From positions 1-64,000 of the forward strand of contig NZ_QXFK01000018.1 of assembly GCF_003581645.1 (NCBI RefSeq): DNA of 64,000 bases, in the 5' to 3' direction. The position numbers and the translations under genes are program-made. The stretch comes from Pelagerythrobacter aerophilus. GTDB taxonomy: Bacteria > Pseudomonadota > Alphaproteobacteria > Sphingomonadales > Sphingomonadaceae. The notes under the pieces were generated by a model, which saw only the letters and a program-made list of their open reading frames with translations, was not told the DNA's origin and searched no databases. Of the stretch, positions 7,454 through 16,129 are shown one piece after another; positions within the stretch are counted from its first letter, which is position 1, and each line of letters opens with the position of its first letter.

Positions 7454-9442
7454 TCAGGCCTTCACGATCGGGAATTCGGACATGCGGAGTAGCGTGCATC
7501 CGTATGGAACGAGCCGCAGCGTCTCGGCCGGCGCATCGGTCGACACCGGGCTGAACGGCAAGGAGCCATGGGTCTGGTGGTATCGATCCCATCCCGGAAT
7601 CCTGCGTCCGGTGGTGCTCAGGCTGAACGGCGCGTTGGCGTCGATCCACGGACAGTCCGAAACGGCAGCGGCACGATCGAGACTGACGGCGGCTCCGGGT
7701 TCCAGCGCGTAGTTCCATGGCGTCGTCGGAAAGACCTCAGAGGTGGCGATGCCGCTCCGTTCACCGATCTTGTGCCATTCCTCGCCTATCGGAAGGGCGA
7801 ATACCAGGGGGCCGCGTTCCAGGCTGACGAGCTGCTTGTGCCACATGCTGCGCGTGATCTTCGCCGGGAAGATCAGCTCCACGGTATCGCCCGTGCGCCA
7901 GACGCGCTCGAGTCTCGCGATCCGTCCGGAGGAGACGGGCGTCTCATCCTGGCCGTTTATCTTGATCGTCGCTCCCTCGGCCCAGCCCGGAATGCGAAGG
8001 TGAAGCGGAAAGGCCATCGGCCGGGCGGTTTGGAGTACGATCCGAACGCCGTCTTCGAACGGGTAGGAGGTCTGCTGTTCTGCCTGGACCTCGACACCGC
8101 CGATAGTGACGCGCGCGTTGCTGGGGCCGTAGTTTAGCACCGCCAGTCCGCCGTCCGCGCTCGCCGCCCACATGGATTGGACGAACTTGGGCCAGCCCTG
8201 ATGCATATTGACGGTGCAGCACGGGTAACCATCCAACAGACCGATCAGTTGGGAGGTGCCGCCATGCTGCTGCGCATACTGCTCGACATCGCGGCTGATC
8301 ATCACCTGATTGGGCTGCTGGAAGTACTGCCGCGCCATGTAGTCTTCGGTCGTTTGCGCAGGCAGCGCATTGTAGGCGATACGTTCCAAGCGATCGAGAA
8401 CAGCCACGTCGCCGGTGATCTGGCCGAGCGCTTCCAGTGAGAACATGAACTCCACCACGGTGCAGAGTTCGGTGCCTTGGATCGGGTTGGTACCGTGGAG
8501 CGGCTCATCGCCCGAGAACATTCCCGTGACCTGACCGTGATCGCGCTCGAGAAACGCCAGACCGTGGCGGATCGCATCGATGTGCTCCGAGCGACCATCA
8601 AGAAGATAAGCCAGCGCGGGCTGCTTCACGCCCATGGCCACGTTGACCCCGTGCGCGGTCGGCGGCTGCTCTGCGGCGAAGCCGGCGGTCCAGTCGCTCG
8701 TCTGGCCTACGAGGGTGCGGGCCAGCTCGAGCAGCGACCGCTCGCCCGTCCGATTGTACAGCCAGAGCGCACTTGCGGTGTTTTCGCCACCGCGATGCCG
8801 CGCCCATTCGGTCCAGTGGTCGAGCGGCTGGGTCGGGAGCTGCCGCTGCTGGTACGTGAAATAGCGCGACATGAAATCCAGTACCCGGCGATCCCCCGTA
8901 GCCTCGTGGTGCTGCTGGAGCACTTTGAGCATGACCATACGGGGCCACCAGTCCGCCGAGTTGGCTCGCTGGATTCCATTCTCGTCCTTGCCGGTTCCTC
9001 GATCATCAGGCGGGCCGAAATATCCGCTCGGCTGCTGACTGCGCAGAGCGAACTCGATCCACGGCTGGGCCTTGTCCTTGAGACGCTGGTTATCGAGGAT
9101 GTGAGCAAGGGGGACCAAGCCGTCGAGCCAGTATGGCCCTCGTTCCCAAGCGTCGCCCTCGCCCCCCAGCCACGCGTTCTGCGGGCCCACCAGCGAATAG
9201 AACTCGTCGAGGCGGCCGGTCAGCCCTTCCGCCATCGTCTCGAGTTGCATCGCAAGCCAGCCTTTTGCTCGCACGGCCCCCAGCGGCAGGGGAGCGAAAG
9301 GCTGATCCGCCAGAGGTGCCCGGTTGAATATCGCGCCGTTCACAGTGGCCACAGGCGCTCGATTCGTCCTGCCAAGCCCGGCAGCCGGCATCATCGCCAG
9401 GCCCACTGCGGCTCCTCCGACGAACTCTCGACGACTGACCAT
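7454..9442 (-). CDS. GH127-family glycosidase (probable beta-L-arabinofuranosidase)
   Basis: A 662-aa exported glycosidase of the former DUF1680 family. The N-terminus SRREFVGGAAVGLAMMPAAG is a Tat signal, implying export of a folded metalloprotein. The zinc/cysteine site of characterised GH127 enzymes is matched by E325 and C327 (ELC) and by C408-C409 (YPCC), with near-identical spacing; one of the paired cysteines is the nucleophile. The (alpha/alpha)6 barrel occupies most of the length, with a beta-sandwich C-terminus. Start ATG 9442 follows AGGAGGGG. It forms an operon with a sugar porter. The exact sugar is not proved; other DUF1680 branches (GH146-like) exist. Confidence 0.85.
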   Translation of the reverse strand: MVSRREFVGGAAVGLAMMPAAGLGRTNRAPVATVNGAIFNRAPLADQPFAPLPLGAVRAKGWLAMQLETMAEGLTGRLDEFYSLVGPQNAWLGGEGDAWERGPYWLDGLVPLAHILDNQRLKDKAQPWIEFALRSQQPSGYFGPPDDRGTGKDENGIQRANSADWWPRMVMLKVLQQHHEATGDRRVLDFMSRYFTYQQRQLPTQPLDHWTEWARHRGGENTASALWLYNRTGERSLLELARTLVGQTSDWTAGFAAEQPPTAHGVNVAMGVKQPALAYLLDGRSEHIDAIRHGLAFLERDHGQVTGMFSGDEPLHGTNPIQGTELCTVVEFMFSLEALGQITGDVAVLDRLERIAYNALPAQTTEDYMARQYFQQPNQVMISRDVEQYAQQHGGTSQLIGLLDGYPCCTVNMHQGWPKFVQSMWAASADGGLAVLNYGPSNARVTIGGVEVQAEQQTSYPFEDGVRIVLQTARPMAFPLHLRIPGWAEGATIKINGQDETPVSSGRIARLERVWRTGDTVELIFPAKITRSMWHKQLVSLERGPLVFALPIGEEWHKIGERSGIATSEVFPTTPWNYALEPGAAVSLDRAAAVSDCPWIDANAPFSLSTTGRRIPGWDRYHQTHGSLPFSPVSTDAPAETLRLVPYGCTLLRMSEFPIVKA

Positions 9443-9657
9443 CCGGTCCCCTCCTCTTTTTTAAAACAATTTTCTTTTTTGCTACGCCAACTCTCCTGCC
9501 TTGGAAAGCTTTTGCTCGCTCGACCGGTCCGCGGAGGTCGTCCGTCTTCCGCACGACAACCACAAATGCGTCGGCGCCGTGGGCAAACGCCTGAGCAGGT
9601 AATGGCGCCGAGGGGCTGGACTGCTTCAATGTCGGCGCCCGCCCGGAGCGGGCAGTC
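9443..9657. other. Intergenic region upstream of the GH127 gene
   Basis: An A/T-rich patch (about 9456-9481, runs of T) precedes the GH127 gene. A short palindrome AAAGCTTT at 9505-9512 could be a regulator site but is not distinctive. No gene is seen. Confidence 0.3.
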
Positions 9658-9692
9658 TTGCCATCTGACATTAATGCCTATATAAAATGTCA
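9658..9692 (+). promoter_or_regulatory. Promoter and autoregulatory operator of the Xre-RES module
   Basis: TTGCCA (-35, 9658-9663), a 17-bp spacer, then TATAAA (-10, 9681-9686). The perfect inverted repeat TGACATT (9666-9672) / AATGTCA (9686-9692) covers the spacer and the -10 end, the usual position for antitoxin autorepression. Transcription should start near 9693, so translation must begin at ATG 9711 rather than 9687. Confidence 0.75.
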
Positions 9693-9710
9693 AATGACAG
9701 GAGCCGCACC

Positions 9711-10124
9711 ATGGCCGTTCTGACACGCATCGATACCGAAACCGGGCCTTTCGTCCCCAATCCAATCACCGACGCCGAGGCCGGCGCGATGTTCCGAGCA
9801 GCGGTGCGTCTGTTCGGCCATTGGGGTCTGACCGACGAACAAGCCGCGACGCTGCTCGACATCGGCGTCCGCAGCTACCGCCGCTGGAAGGCAGGAGACC
9901 CGGGCCGCATCGGTCGCGACGGCAAGGCGCGGTTGTCGAACCTGATGGGCATTCACAAGGCGCTCCGTATCATCTTCACCGACGCCGCGCGCGGCTATCG
10001 ATGGATCAAGGAGCCCAGCGAAGCATTCGGCGGACGCTCGGCGATCGATGTCATGCTGGGCGGAGAACTCACCGATTTGATGCGGGTGCGGCGCTATCTC
10101 GACGCCGAGCGCGGCGGCTGGTGA
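9711..10124 (+). CDS. Xre/MbcA/ParS-type antitoxin
   Basis: A 137-aa antitoxin of the RES-Xre type. The N-terminal Xre-like helical region contains FGHWGLTDEQAATLLDIGVRSYRRWK; the C-terminal toxin-binding domain (DUF2384) contains the typical AIDVMLGGELTDLMRVRRYLDAERGGW. It neutralises the RES toxin encoded directly downstream and probably represses its own promoter through the inverted repeat upstream. Start ATG 9711 has AGGAG 8 nt upstream; the ATG at 9687 lies within the promoter. The stop overlaps the toxin start (GTGA). Confidence 0.92.
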   Translation: MAVLTRIDTETGPFVPNPITDAEAGAMFRAAVRLFGHWGLTDEQAATLLDIGVRSYRRWKAGDPGRIGRDGKARLSNLMGIHKALRIIFTDAARGYRWIKEPSEAFGGRSAIDVMLGGELTDLMRVRRYLDAERGGW

Positions 10125-10846
10125 TCGATCCAGCGACCGTCCCCGTCCGCCGCATCGAATGGCGGCGCGCGCGGCGCATTATCCGCAGCGTTCATCCGCC
10201 TATCGATCTGTTCGAAGACATTGCCGATCCAGAGGATTGGCCTCTGCTCGTTTCGGCCGAGCAGAAGACCAATCCGCGCCTCATGGAGACAATTGGCAAT
10301 ATCGATCTCGTACCGCCAGCCCGCCGGGTCAGTGGGCCCGGCGCATCGTACCTGATGGCACCGTTCACGCATGTCAGCCGCGATCGTCTCAGCCGATTCA
10401 CCGATGGCAGTTACGGAGTCTTGTACGTCGCGGACCGGTTCAAGACGGCACTCGCCGAAACCATCCATCATCACGCCCGTTTCATGGCCCGCACGCGCGA
10501 GAGCGAAGGCTGGACATCGCAGTTCCGCGAGATCGTCCTCGACATCGCGCTCGACGCACACGACCTCAGGGACGGCGCCAACGCCTTCGACGAAGTGCTC
10601 GACCCCGCCAGTCATGATGCCAGCCGGAAGCTCGCCACCGCGCTGCGCGCTGCCGGCAGCGACGGCATTGCCTATCCGAGCTGCCGCGACCGTGACGGGG
10701 AATGTACCGCGCTGTTCCACCCCGATCTGGCCTCCCATCCGGTTCAGGGGCGCCACCTCGACTATCACTGGAACGGCGAACGGGTGGACTTCTATCGTGA
10801 TGCGACAGGCGGCGAAGTCTTCCGGATCGACGAAGACTCCGACTGA
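10121..10846 (+). CDS. RES-domain toxin (probable NAD+-degrading)
   Basis: A 241-aa RES toxin. Characterised members consume NAD+ and are related to ADP-ribosyl transferases. Family residues are visible: the Arg in the R-F-T-D-G-S-Y-G-V-L-Y-V-A segment, the Glu in ALAETIHHHARFM, and the Ser in YPSCRD. It starts with GTG at 10121, overlapping the antitoxin stop by 4 bp, which ensures antitoxin is made first. The frame is intact with no truncation, so the module is probably functional. It is somewhat longer than the shortest RES toxins because of an N-terminal extension of about 60 residues. Confidence 0.9.
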   Translation: MIDPATVPVRRIEWRRARRIIRSVHPPIDLFEDIADPEDWPLLVSAEQKTNPRLMETIGNIDLVPPARRVSGPGASYLMAPFTHVSRDRLSRFTDGSYGVLYVADRFKTALAETIHHHARFMARTRESEGWTSQFREIVLDIALDAHDLRDGANAFDEVLDPASHDASRKLATALRAAGSDGIAYPSCRDRDGECTALFHPDLASHPVQGRHLDYHWNGERVDFYRDATGGEVFRIDEDSD

Positions 10847-10849
10847 CCA

Positions 10850-10887
10850 ACGAGCCGTGGGACACTTGCTCCCGGAAACCGGCTCGT
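10850..10887 (+). terminator. Possible hairpin terminator after the RES toxin
   Basis: ACGAGCC (10850-10856) pairs with GGCTCGT (10881-10887), with an inner GGGA (10859-10862) / TCCC (10870-10873) stem. No U tract follows. The remainder of 10888-11142 is leader sequence for the TonB receptor, with no gene seen. Confidence 0.3.
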
Positions 10888-11142
10888 GCGCGCCCGCCGA
10901 CCGACCCGCACAAAAAACGACGCCCGTCACGCCTTCGCAATGAATCCGCAAAGGAGGCGTAACAACTCTTCCCCACCAGCGCCCTCGTTCACATCGGAAC
11001 AGCCACGAAGGGGCAAGGCGGTGCATTCGTCCAAGGCGATGCCTCCGCTGATTGCGGCTGCCTGAGCTCCCATCCCGGAGCCCGGCGCGCCGCGCGTATG
11101 CCGCCGCCCGACTGGCGTGAATTCCAGGGGGAATGAGCGAAA

Positions 11143-13908
11143 ATGAAGAGTACCGTAAACGTCCGCGCCTCGAGTCTTCTTGCCGGGGTCGCATTCGCCG
11201 CACTGTCCGCTGCGCCGGTCTTCGCGCAGACTGCGCCGGTCGCGGAAGCGGACGCATCGACCGCAGCCGAAGCCGAAGCAAACGCCATCGTGGTCACCGG
11301 CTACCGCCAGAGCCTCCGGGAAGCGATCGACATCAAGCGCGAGACGATCGGCTTTTCGGATTCGATCGTCGCCACCGACATCGCAGATTTCCCCGAGCAG
11401 AACCTGTCGGAGGCGCTGCAGCGCATTCCGGGCGTCACGATCGAGCGCGAGAAAGGCCTCGGCACGCGCGTCAACGTCCGCGGCCTGCCGACCGAGTTCA
11501 CGCTGGTGACGATCAACGATCTCGCCACCGCATCCGGCTCGGGTGGCCGCGACGTCGAGTTCGACATCTTCGCTTCCGAGCTGATCCAGTCGGTCACCGT
11601 CCAGAAGTCGCCGACCGCGGCGGACGAGGAAGGCGGCATCGCGGGTTCGGTGAAGATCCGCACCGCGCGCCCGTTCGATAATCCGGGGCTGCGCGTGGTG
11701 GGCTCCGTGGAAGGTGCGTACAACTCGATTTCGGAAGAGATCGATCCGCAGTTCTCCTTCCTTGCGAGCCACACGTTCGGGGACTTCGGCGTGCTCCTCT
11801 CGGTGTCGAAGGGCCAGAGGACCAATCGCACCGATTCCAACTCCGGCATCAACTTCCGACCGATCTCACGCTGGACCGACCGGGGGAATGCGCAGACGGA
11901 TCAGGCGCTCGCCGTGCTGGAGCGCGACGCCGGTATCGTGTTCGACGATGTCGGCGATCCCGACGAGGTCAACCGCGTGGTGTTCCTCGACAAGGTCGGC
12001 GACCGGATCTACCTCAACGATCAGGACAAGCTGGGCTTCTCGGGTTCGCTGCAATACCGCCCGAGCGACCAGTTCAGCGTGACGTTCGACGCCTTCCTGG
12101 GCTCGTTCGACACCGTCGAGGACGAGTACGACGCGGCCGCCTATTCCGCTTCGAGCCGATCGACCCTCGACGTCATTCACGAATATGACGACACAACGCT
12201 GGCGGACAGCGGGATCGTCGTCCTGCGCGACGTGTCGTACACGGCAACCCAGCACGAGTTTCTGAGCAAGGAACGGATCACCGAAACCGACTATCGCCAA
12301 TTCGGCGGTGAAATGAACTGGGCGCCCGGCAACTGGGAAATCGATTTGCTGGCCGGCTATTCGAGCGCCAGCAAATCGCGCGACAATGCGAACCTGAAGC
12401 ATGTCGCCTACGCCCCGTCGCGCACCCGCTATACCGAAACCGGCGGCGAGACGATCCCGAGCGACGATCCGAACACGATCGACATGTACAACTCGCCCCA
12501 ATCCTATCTCTTCGAGGCCTACGAGACGACCTACGAAGAGATCGAGGACGACAAGTACACGGCCCAGCTCAACGTCACCTATAACTTCGACGGCGTGCTG
12601 AAGCGCGTCAACTTCGGTTCGCGCTACACCAACAAGACGACCGAGCGTCAGTACGGCGAGGAGAAGATCCAGGGGCCAACCCGCGGCGATACCTCGTACG
12701 TGAACGAGCGGACGCTGGCGGACAGCGAGCTCGGCTACGTAACCGAGATCGTCGGCGGCAAGGACTATCAGGCTGGCGATCTCGACTGGCAGCAGATCTC
12801 CAACGACTACGCGCGCGATTTCTTCCGCCCCGAGGGCTTCCTCTCGCCGTTCGATGACGGCCAGTTCTACCGCGTGAAGGAAGAGACGATCGCCGCCTAC
12901 GGCATGGCCGACTTCGAGTTCGACATCGCCTCCATGCCCGTCTTCGTGAATGCGGGCGCACGCTACATCAAGACGACCGTGCGCTCGTCGGGCTTCCACC
13001 AGGTGCAGAACCCCGACGGCTCGACCGGCTATACCGACGAGCCGGTCTCGAGCGAGGGCAGCTACGAAAAGGTCCTGCCGTCCTTCAACGCGCATATCGA
13101 GCTGGCGAGCGACCTTCTGATCCGCGCGGCCGCCTCGCAGACGCTGATCCGCCCGGCACTGACCGACCTCGCCTACAAGCGCACGGCGAGCTGGAACGAG
13201 TTCCGCTTCACCGACGGCAACCCCAGCCTCAAGCCGACTTACGCCGACCAGTGGGAAGTCGGCATCGAGAAATATCTCGGCAGCGACGGTCTGCTCGCAG
13301 CGTCGTACTTCTGGAAGAACATCAAGGGCGTGGTGCAGAACGAGCTCACCGGCGTGGTCGAGGATGTCACCAAGTACAATGCCAACGGCACGATCGACGG
13401 GGTCTACGATTTCGACGTCTACCAGCCGGTGAACGCCGATGGTTCGTACAAGGTGAGCGGCGTCGAACTGGTCGCGGTCGTGCCGTTCCGGTGGTTCCAC
13501 GAAGCGCTGGAAGGCTTCGGCGTGAACGCCAACTACACCTTCCTCGACAGTTCGCTGACAGGCGAGTCCGATCTCGACATTCCGACATCGCCGATCGGGC
13601 TTTCCGACAACACCTATAACGCGACGCTCTTCTACGAACGCGGCCCGTTCGCGGCGCGCGTATCCTACAACCACAAGAGCGCCTATGTGGAGCGGATCGA
13701 GCGGAACATGTATCCGGTCTATCGCGACGCCTACGGCCAGGTCGACCTCGCCGTCAGTTATCAGGTGACCGACAACTTCCGGGTCGAACTCCAGGGCATC
13801 AACATCACCGACGAGGCGACGACTGGGTACACGATGGATCCCGCCTTCCCGACCACCTACGAATTCTCGGGAAGTCGCATCAGCCTCGGCGTGCGCGCGC
13901 AGTTCTGA
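11143..13908 (+). CDS. TonB-dependent outer-membrane receptor
   Basis: A 921-aa receptor of the Caulobacter/Xanthomonas/sphingomonad class (TIGR01782 type). It has a signal peptide (ASSLLAGVAFAALSAAPVFAQ, cleavage near residue 28 or 29). An IVVTGYRQSL TonB-box-like stretch leads into the plug domain (about 60-175: IADFPEQNLSEALQRIPGV, VNVRGLPTEF). A 22-strand barrel follows, ending with the terminal aromatic signature ...SLGVRAQF. Transport is energised by TonB-ExbBD, which are not in the window. The ligand is not evident. The next gene is a secreted alkaline phosphatase, so phosphate esters or their organic moiety are possible substrates. Start ATG 11143 is preceded by AGGGGGAA. Confidence 0.93.
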   Translation: MKSTVNVRASSLLAGVAFAALSAAPVFAQTAPVAEADASTAAEAEANAIVVTGYRQSLREAIDIKRETIGFSDSIVATDIADFPEQNLSEALQRIPGVTIEREKGLGTRVNVRGLPTEFTLVTINDLATASGSGGRDVEFDIFASELIQSVTVQKSPTAADEEGGIAGSVKIRTARPFDNPGLRVVGSVEGAYNSISEEIDPQFSFLASHTFGDFGVLLSVSKGQRTNRTDSNSGINFRPISRWTDRGNAQTDQALAVLERDAGIVFDDVGDPDEVNRVVFLDKVGDRIYLNDQDKLGFSGSLQYRPSDQFSVTFDAFLGSFDTVEDEYDAAAYSASSRSTLDVIHEYDDTTLADSGIVVLRDVSYTATQHEFLSKERITETDYRQFGGEMNWAPGNWEIDLLAGYSSASKSRDNANLKHVAYAPSRTRYTETGGETIPSDDPNTIDMYNSPQSYLFEAYETTYEEIEDDKYTAQLNVTYNFDGVLKRVNFGSRYTNKTTERQYGEEKIQGPTRGDTSYVNERTLADSELGYVTEIVGGKDYQAGDLDWQQISNDYARDFFRPEGFLSPFDDGQFYRVKEETIAAYGMADFEFDIASMPVFVNAGARYIKTTVRSSGFHQVQNPDGSTGYTDEPVSSEGSYEKVLPSFNAHIELASDLLIRAAASQTLIRPALTDLAYKRTASWNEFRFTDGNPSLKPTYADQWEVGIEKYLGSDGLLAASYFWKNIKGVVQNELTGVVEDVTKYNANGTIDGVYDFDVYQPVNADGSYKVSGVELVAVVPFRWFHEALEGFGVNANYTFLDSSLTGESDLDIPTSPIGLSDNTYNATLFYERGPFAARVSYNHKSAYVERIERNMYPVYRDAYGQVDLAVSYQVTDNFRVELQGINITDEATTGYTMDPAFPTTYEFSGSRISLGVRAQF

Positions 13909-14001
13909 TCGTCCGACTGGATCGACCCCGACGTCTATACGATCCGCACGGCAGTCATTTTGCCGGCACGTCGGACGACCCCGCGCTGCGGCGCCCCGGA
14001 T

Positions 14002-14028
14002 TCGAGGCCCGCACATTCCGGGCCTCGA
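14002..14028 (+). terminator. Hairpin between TonB receptor and phosphatase genes
   Basis: Perfect 10-bp stem TCGAGGCCCG (14002-14011) / CGGGCCTCGA (14019-14028) with a 7-nt loop. No U tract follows, so it may be a weak terminator, an RNA-stabilising hairpin or a protein site. Otherwise 13909-14097 shows nothing recognisable. Confidence 0.4.
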
Positions 14029-14097
14029 TGACGCCGAACCGCTCGAAGGGCGGACGCGCTGACCGCTCTCCTCAAGTTCATACGTCAGGATAAACCA

Positions 14098-15612
14098 ATG
14101 CCGCTTCCACTTCGCCGCCCGTCGATCTTGCTGCTTTGTGCGCTGGCCGCAGTGCCCGCGTCCGGTCAGGATCGGGCCGCAACGCCCGCGGCCGATCCGA
14201 CGCGCGCGGCGCAAGGCGACCTGAGCGTGCCAGCGGGTGCGCGCCGCATCGGCGACGACATGACCGAGCGCTACCGCGACATGCTGGCGGAGCGCGACGT
14301 GCGCAACGTCATCCTGCTGATCGGCGACGGCATGGGCGATTCGGAGATCACGATCGCGCGCAACTATGCCGAGGGCGCTGGCGGCGCGTTCAAGGGCATC
14401 GATGCGCTGCCGGTCTCGGGCCAGTACACGCACTACGCGCTCGATCGCGAGACCGGGAAGCCCAACTACGTGACCGATTCCGCCGCGTCCGCGACCGCCT
14501 GGGCCTCGGGCGTGAAAACCTACAACGGCGCGATCGGCGTCGACATCCACGCCAGGCCGCATCCGACGCTGCTCGAGATGGCGAAGGCGGCGGGCCTCGC
14601 CACCGGCAACGTCACCAGCGGCGAGATCGAGGATGCGACGCCGGCGGCGCAGATCGCGCACGTGACGCAGCGCAAGTGCTACGGCCCGGTCGCGACGAGC
14701 GAGGTGTGCCCGGCCAATGCGCTCGAAAACGGCGGCGCCGGATCGATCGCGGAACAGGCGCTGGCGCTGCGGCCAGACGTGCTGCTGGGCGGCGGCGAGG
14801 CCACGTTCGCGGAGGTCGCCAAGGCCGGACCGTTCGAAGGGCGCACGCTGCTGCAGCAGGCCGAAGCGCGCGGTTACGCGATCGTTCACGACGCAGAGGA
14901 GCTGCAGGCGGTGGGGGAAGCGGACCAGCGCCGGCCGCTGCTCGGCCTGTTCGCGCCCGGCGTCATGCCGGTGCGCTGGACCGGCCCGAAGGCCTCGTAT
15001 CACGGCAATCTCGACCAGCCGCCGGTTCACTGCGCCGACAATCCCGAACGGACCGAAGCCCTCCCGACGCTCGCTGCCATGGCCGAAAAAGCGATCGAAC
15101 TGCTGAAGGACGACGCGGACGGCTTCTTCCTGCAGGTCGAAGGCGCCTCGATCGACAAGCAGAACCATGCCGCCAATCCCTGCGGCCAGATCGGCGAGAC
15201 CGTCGATTTGGACGAGGCCGTGCAGGTCGCGCTCGCCTTTGCGCGCGCCGATGGCCACACGCTGGTGATCGTGACCGCCGACCATGCGCACAGCAGCCAG
15301 ATCGTCGGCAACGGCACCCGCGCGCCAGGCCTGACAGCGGCGCTCAGAACGCACGACGAGGCCGTGATGACAATCAGCTACGGCACCGCCGAAGAGGGGT
15401 CGCAGGGCCATACCGGCGCGCAGCTTCGCGTCGCGGCCTATGGTCCGCGTGCGATCAACTTCACCGGCCTGACCGACCAGACGGACATGTTCTACATTAT
15501 CCGCGACGCGCTGGTCTGGGCGGCTCGGCCTCGGGCGAACAGGAACGGTCTGGGGAGGACCAAAGCAGCGGAGCCGTCCGCCGGTAAAAATTCCGCTATC
15601 GGTGGGGGATGA
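14098..15612 (+). CDS. phoA: Secreted alkaline phosphatase (PhoA family)
   Basis: A 504-aa periplasmic or secreted phosphomonoesterase. A signal peptide spans about residues 1-23 ([19 protein letters not shown]). Catalytic features are D77 in LLIGDGMGD (metal ligand), the nucleophile S128 in [14 protein letters not shown], the ligand region [15 protein letters not shown], and [10 protein letters not shown] with metal-binding D and H. Four cysteines (RKCYG, SEVCPAN, VHCADN, NPCGQ) could form disulfides. Start ATG 14098 follows an AGGA. It lies 189 bp after the TonB receptor in the same direction. No clear Pho box was found, so phosphate control is not shown. Confidence 0.9.
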   Translation: MPLPLRRPSILLLCALAAVPASGQDRAATPAADPTRAAQGDLSVPAGARRIGDDMTERYRDMLAERDVRNVILLIGDGMGDSEITIARNYAEGAGGAFKGIDALPVSGQYTHYALDRETGKPNYVTDSAASATAWASGVKTYNGAIGVDIHARPHPTLLEMAKAAGLATGNVTSGEIEDATPAAQIAHVTQRKCYGPVATSEVCPANALENGGAGSIAEQALALRPDVLLGGGEATFAEVAKAGPFEGRTLLQQAEARGYAIVHDAEELQAVGEADQRRPLLGLFAPGVMPVRWTGPKASYHGNLDQPPVHCADNPERTEALPTLAAMAEKAIELLKDDADGFFLQVEGASIDKQNHAANPCGQIGETVDLDEAVQVALAFARADGHTLVIVTADHAHSSQIVGNGTRAPGLTAALRTHDEAVMTISYGTAEEGSQGHTGAQLRVAAYGPRAINFTGLTDQTDMFYIIRDALVWAARPRANRNGLGRTKAAEPSAGKNSAIGGG

Positions 15613-15643
15613 CGGCGCGCCGCAGGGCGAGTATCGCTCCGAC

Positions 15644-16129
15644 ATGCGCAAGTTCCCCAAGCTCACCGCCTTGCTCGCAATCGCCGCATTGGCGGGTTGC
15701 GCGACGCATGAACCGATCACGGCCTCGCGGGGGACCCTGCCGCAGGGAGGGACTTACCGGATCCTCTCGCAGGACGCACCGTCCTACGTGAAGGATCTGA
15801 TCTCCGAGCAGCTGACCGAGCTCGGGTTCGAACAATCGGACAAGCCTGCTTATGTGATTCAGATCGGCACCTCGGAACGTCCCGCGACGGTCGGAGCGCT
15901 CGTGCCCGATCCCGAAGAGCAGCAATGGCTCCGACGGCCGTGGCTCGGTAGCCGGCAGATCGTGCGCGGGGTGACCGTCAGTATGAGCGAGAGCGGGAGC
16001 GGACAGGAGATCTATCGTTCGACTGCCGCGGTCAGGAGCGGGACGGACGACGTGCAGGAACATCTGGAGCCGCTCATCGCGACGATGCTGGCGCCTCGCC
16101 CTCGTCAGGATATTCCTCCGGCTCGCTGA
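15644..16129 (+). CDS. Small lipoprotein of unknown function
   Basis: A 161-aa predicted lipoprotein. KFPKLTALLAIAALAGC ends in a lipobox (LAGC, Cys near residue 19). The mature part has no motif I can name; it resembles DUF4136-like sphingomonad proteins in length and in the YVIQIGTS and VRGVTVSMSESGSG strands. The start ATG 15644 is preferred to the upstream GTG at 15602 because the signal peptide begins there. Its 3' end overlaps the convergent kinase gene by 56 bp. No function is assigned. Confidence 0.7.
   Translation: MRKFPKLTALLAIAALAGCATHEPITASRGTLPQGGTYRILSQDAPSYVKDLISEQLTELGFEQSDKPAYVIQIGTSERPATVGALVPDPEEQQWLRRPWLGSRQIVRGVTVSMSESGSGQEIYRSTAAVRSGTDDVQEHLEPLIATMLAPRPRQDIPPAR

Noticed and set aside
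9505-9512. AAAGCTTT as a LacI-type operator of the GH127 operon
   Set aside because: It lacks the central CG of typical LacI-family sites, and no regulator is nearby.
11866-15720. 1284-codon antisense open frame over the TonB receptor and phosphatase
   Set aside because: A by-product of high GC3; composition is random-like and it lies opposite two clear genes.
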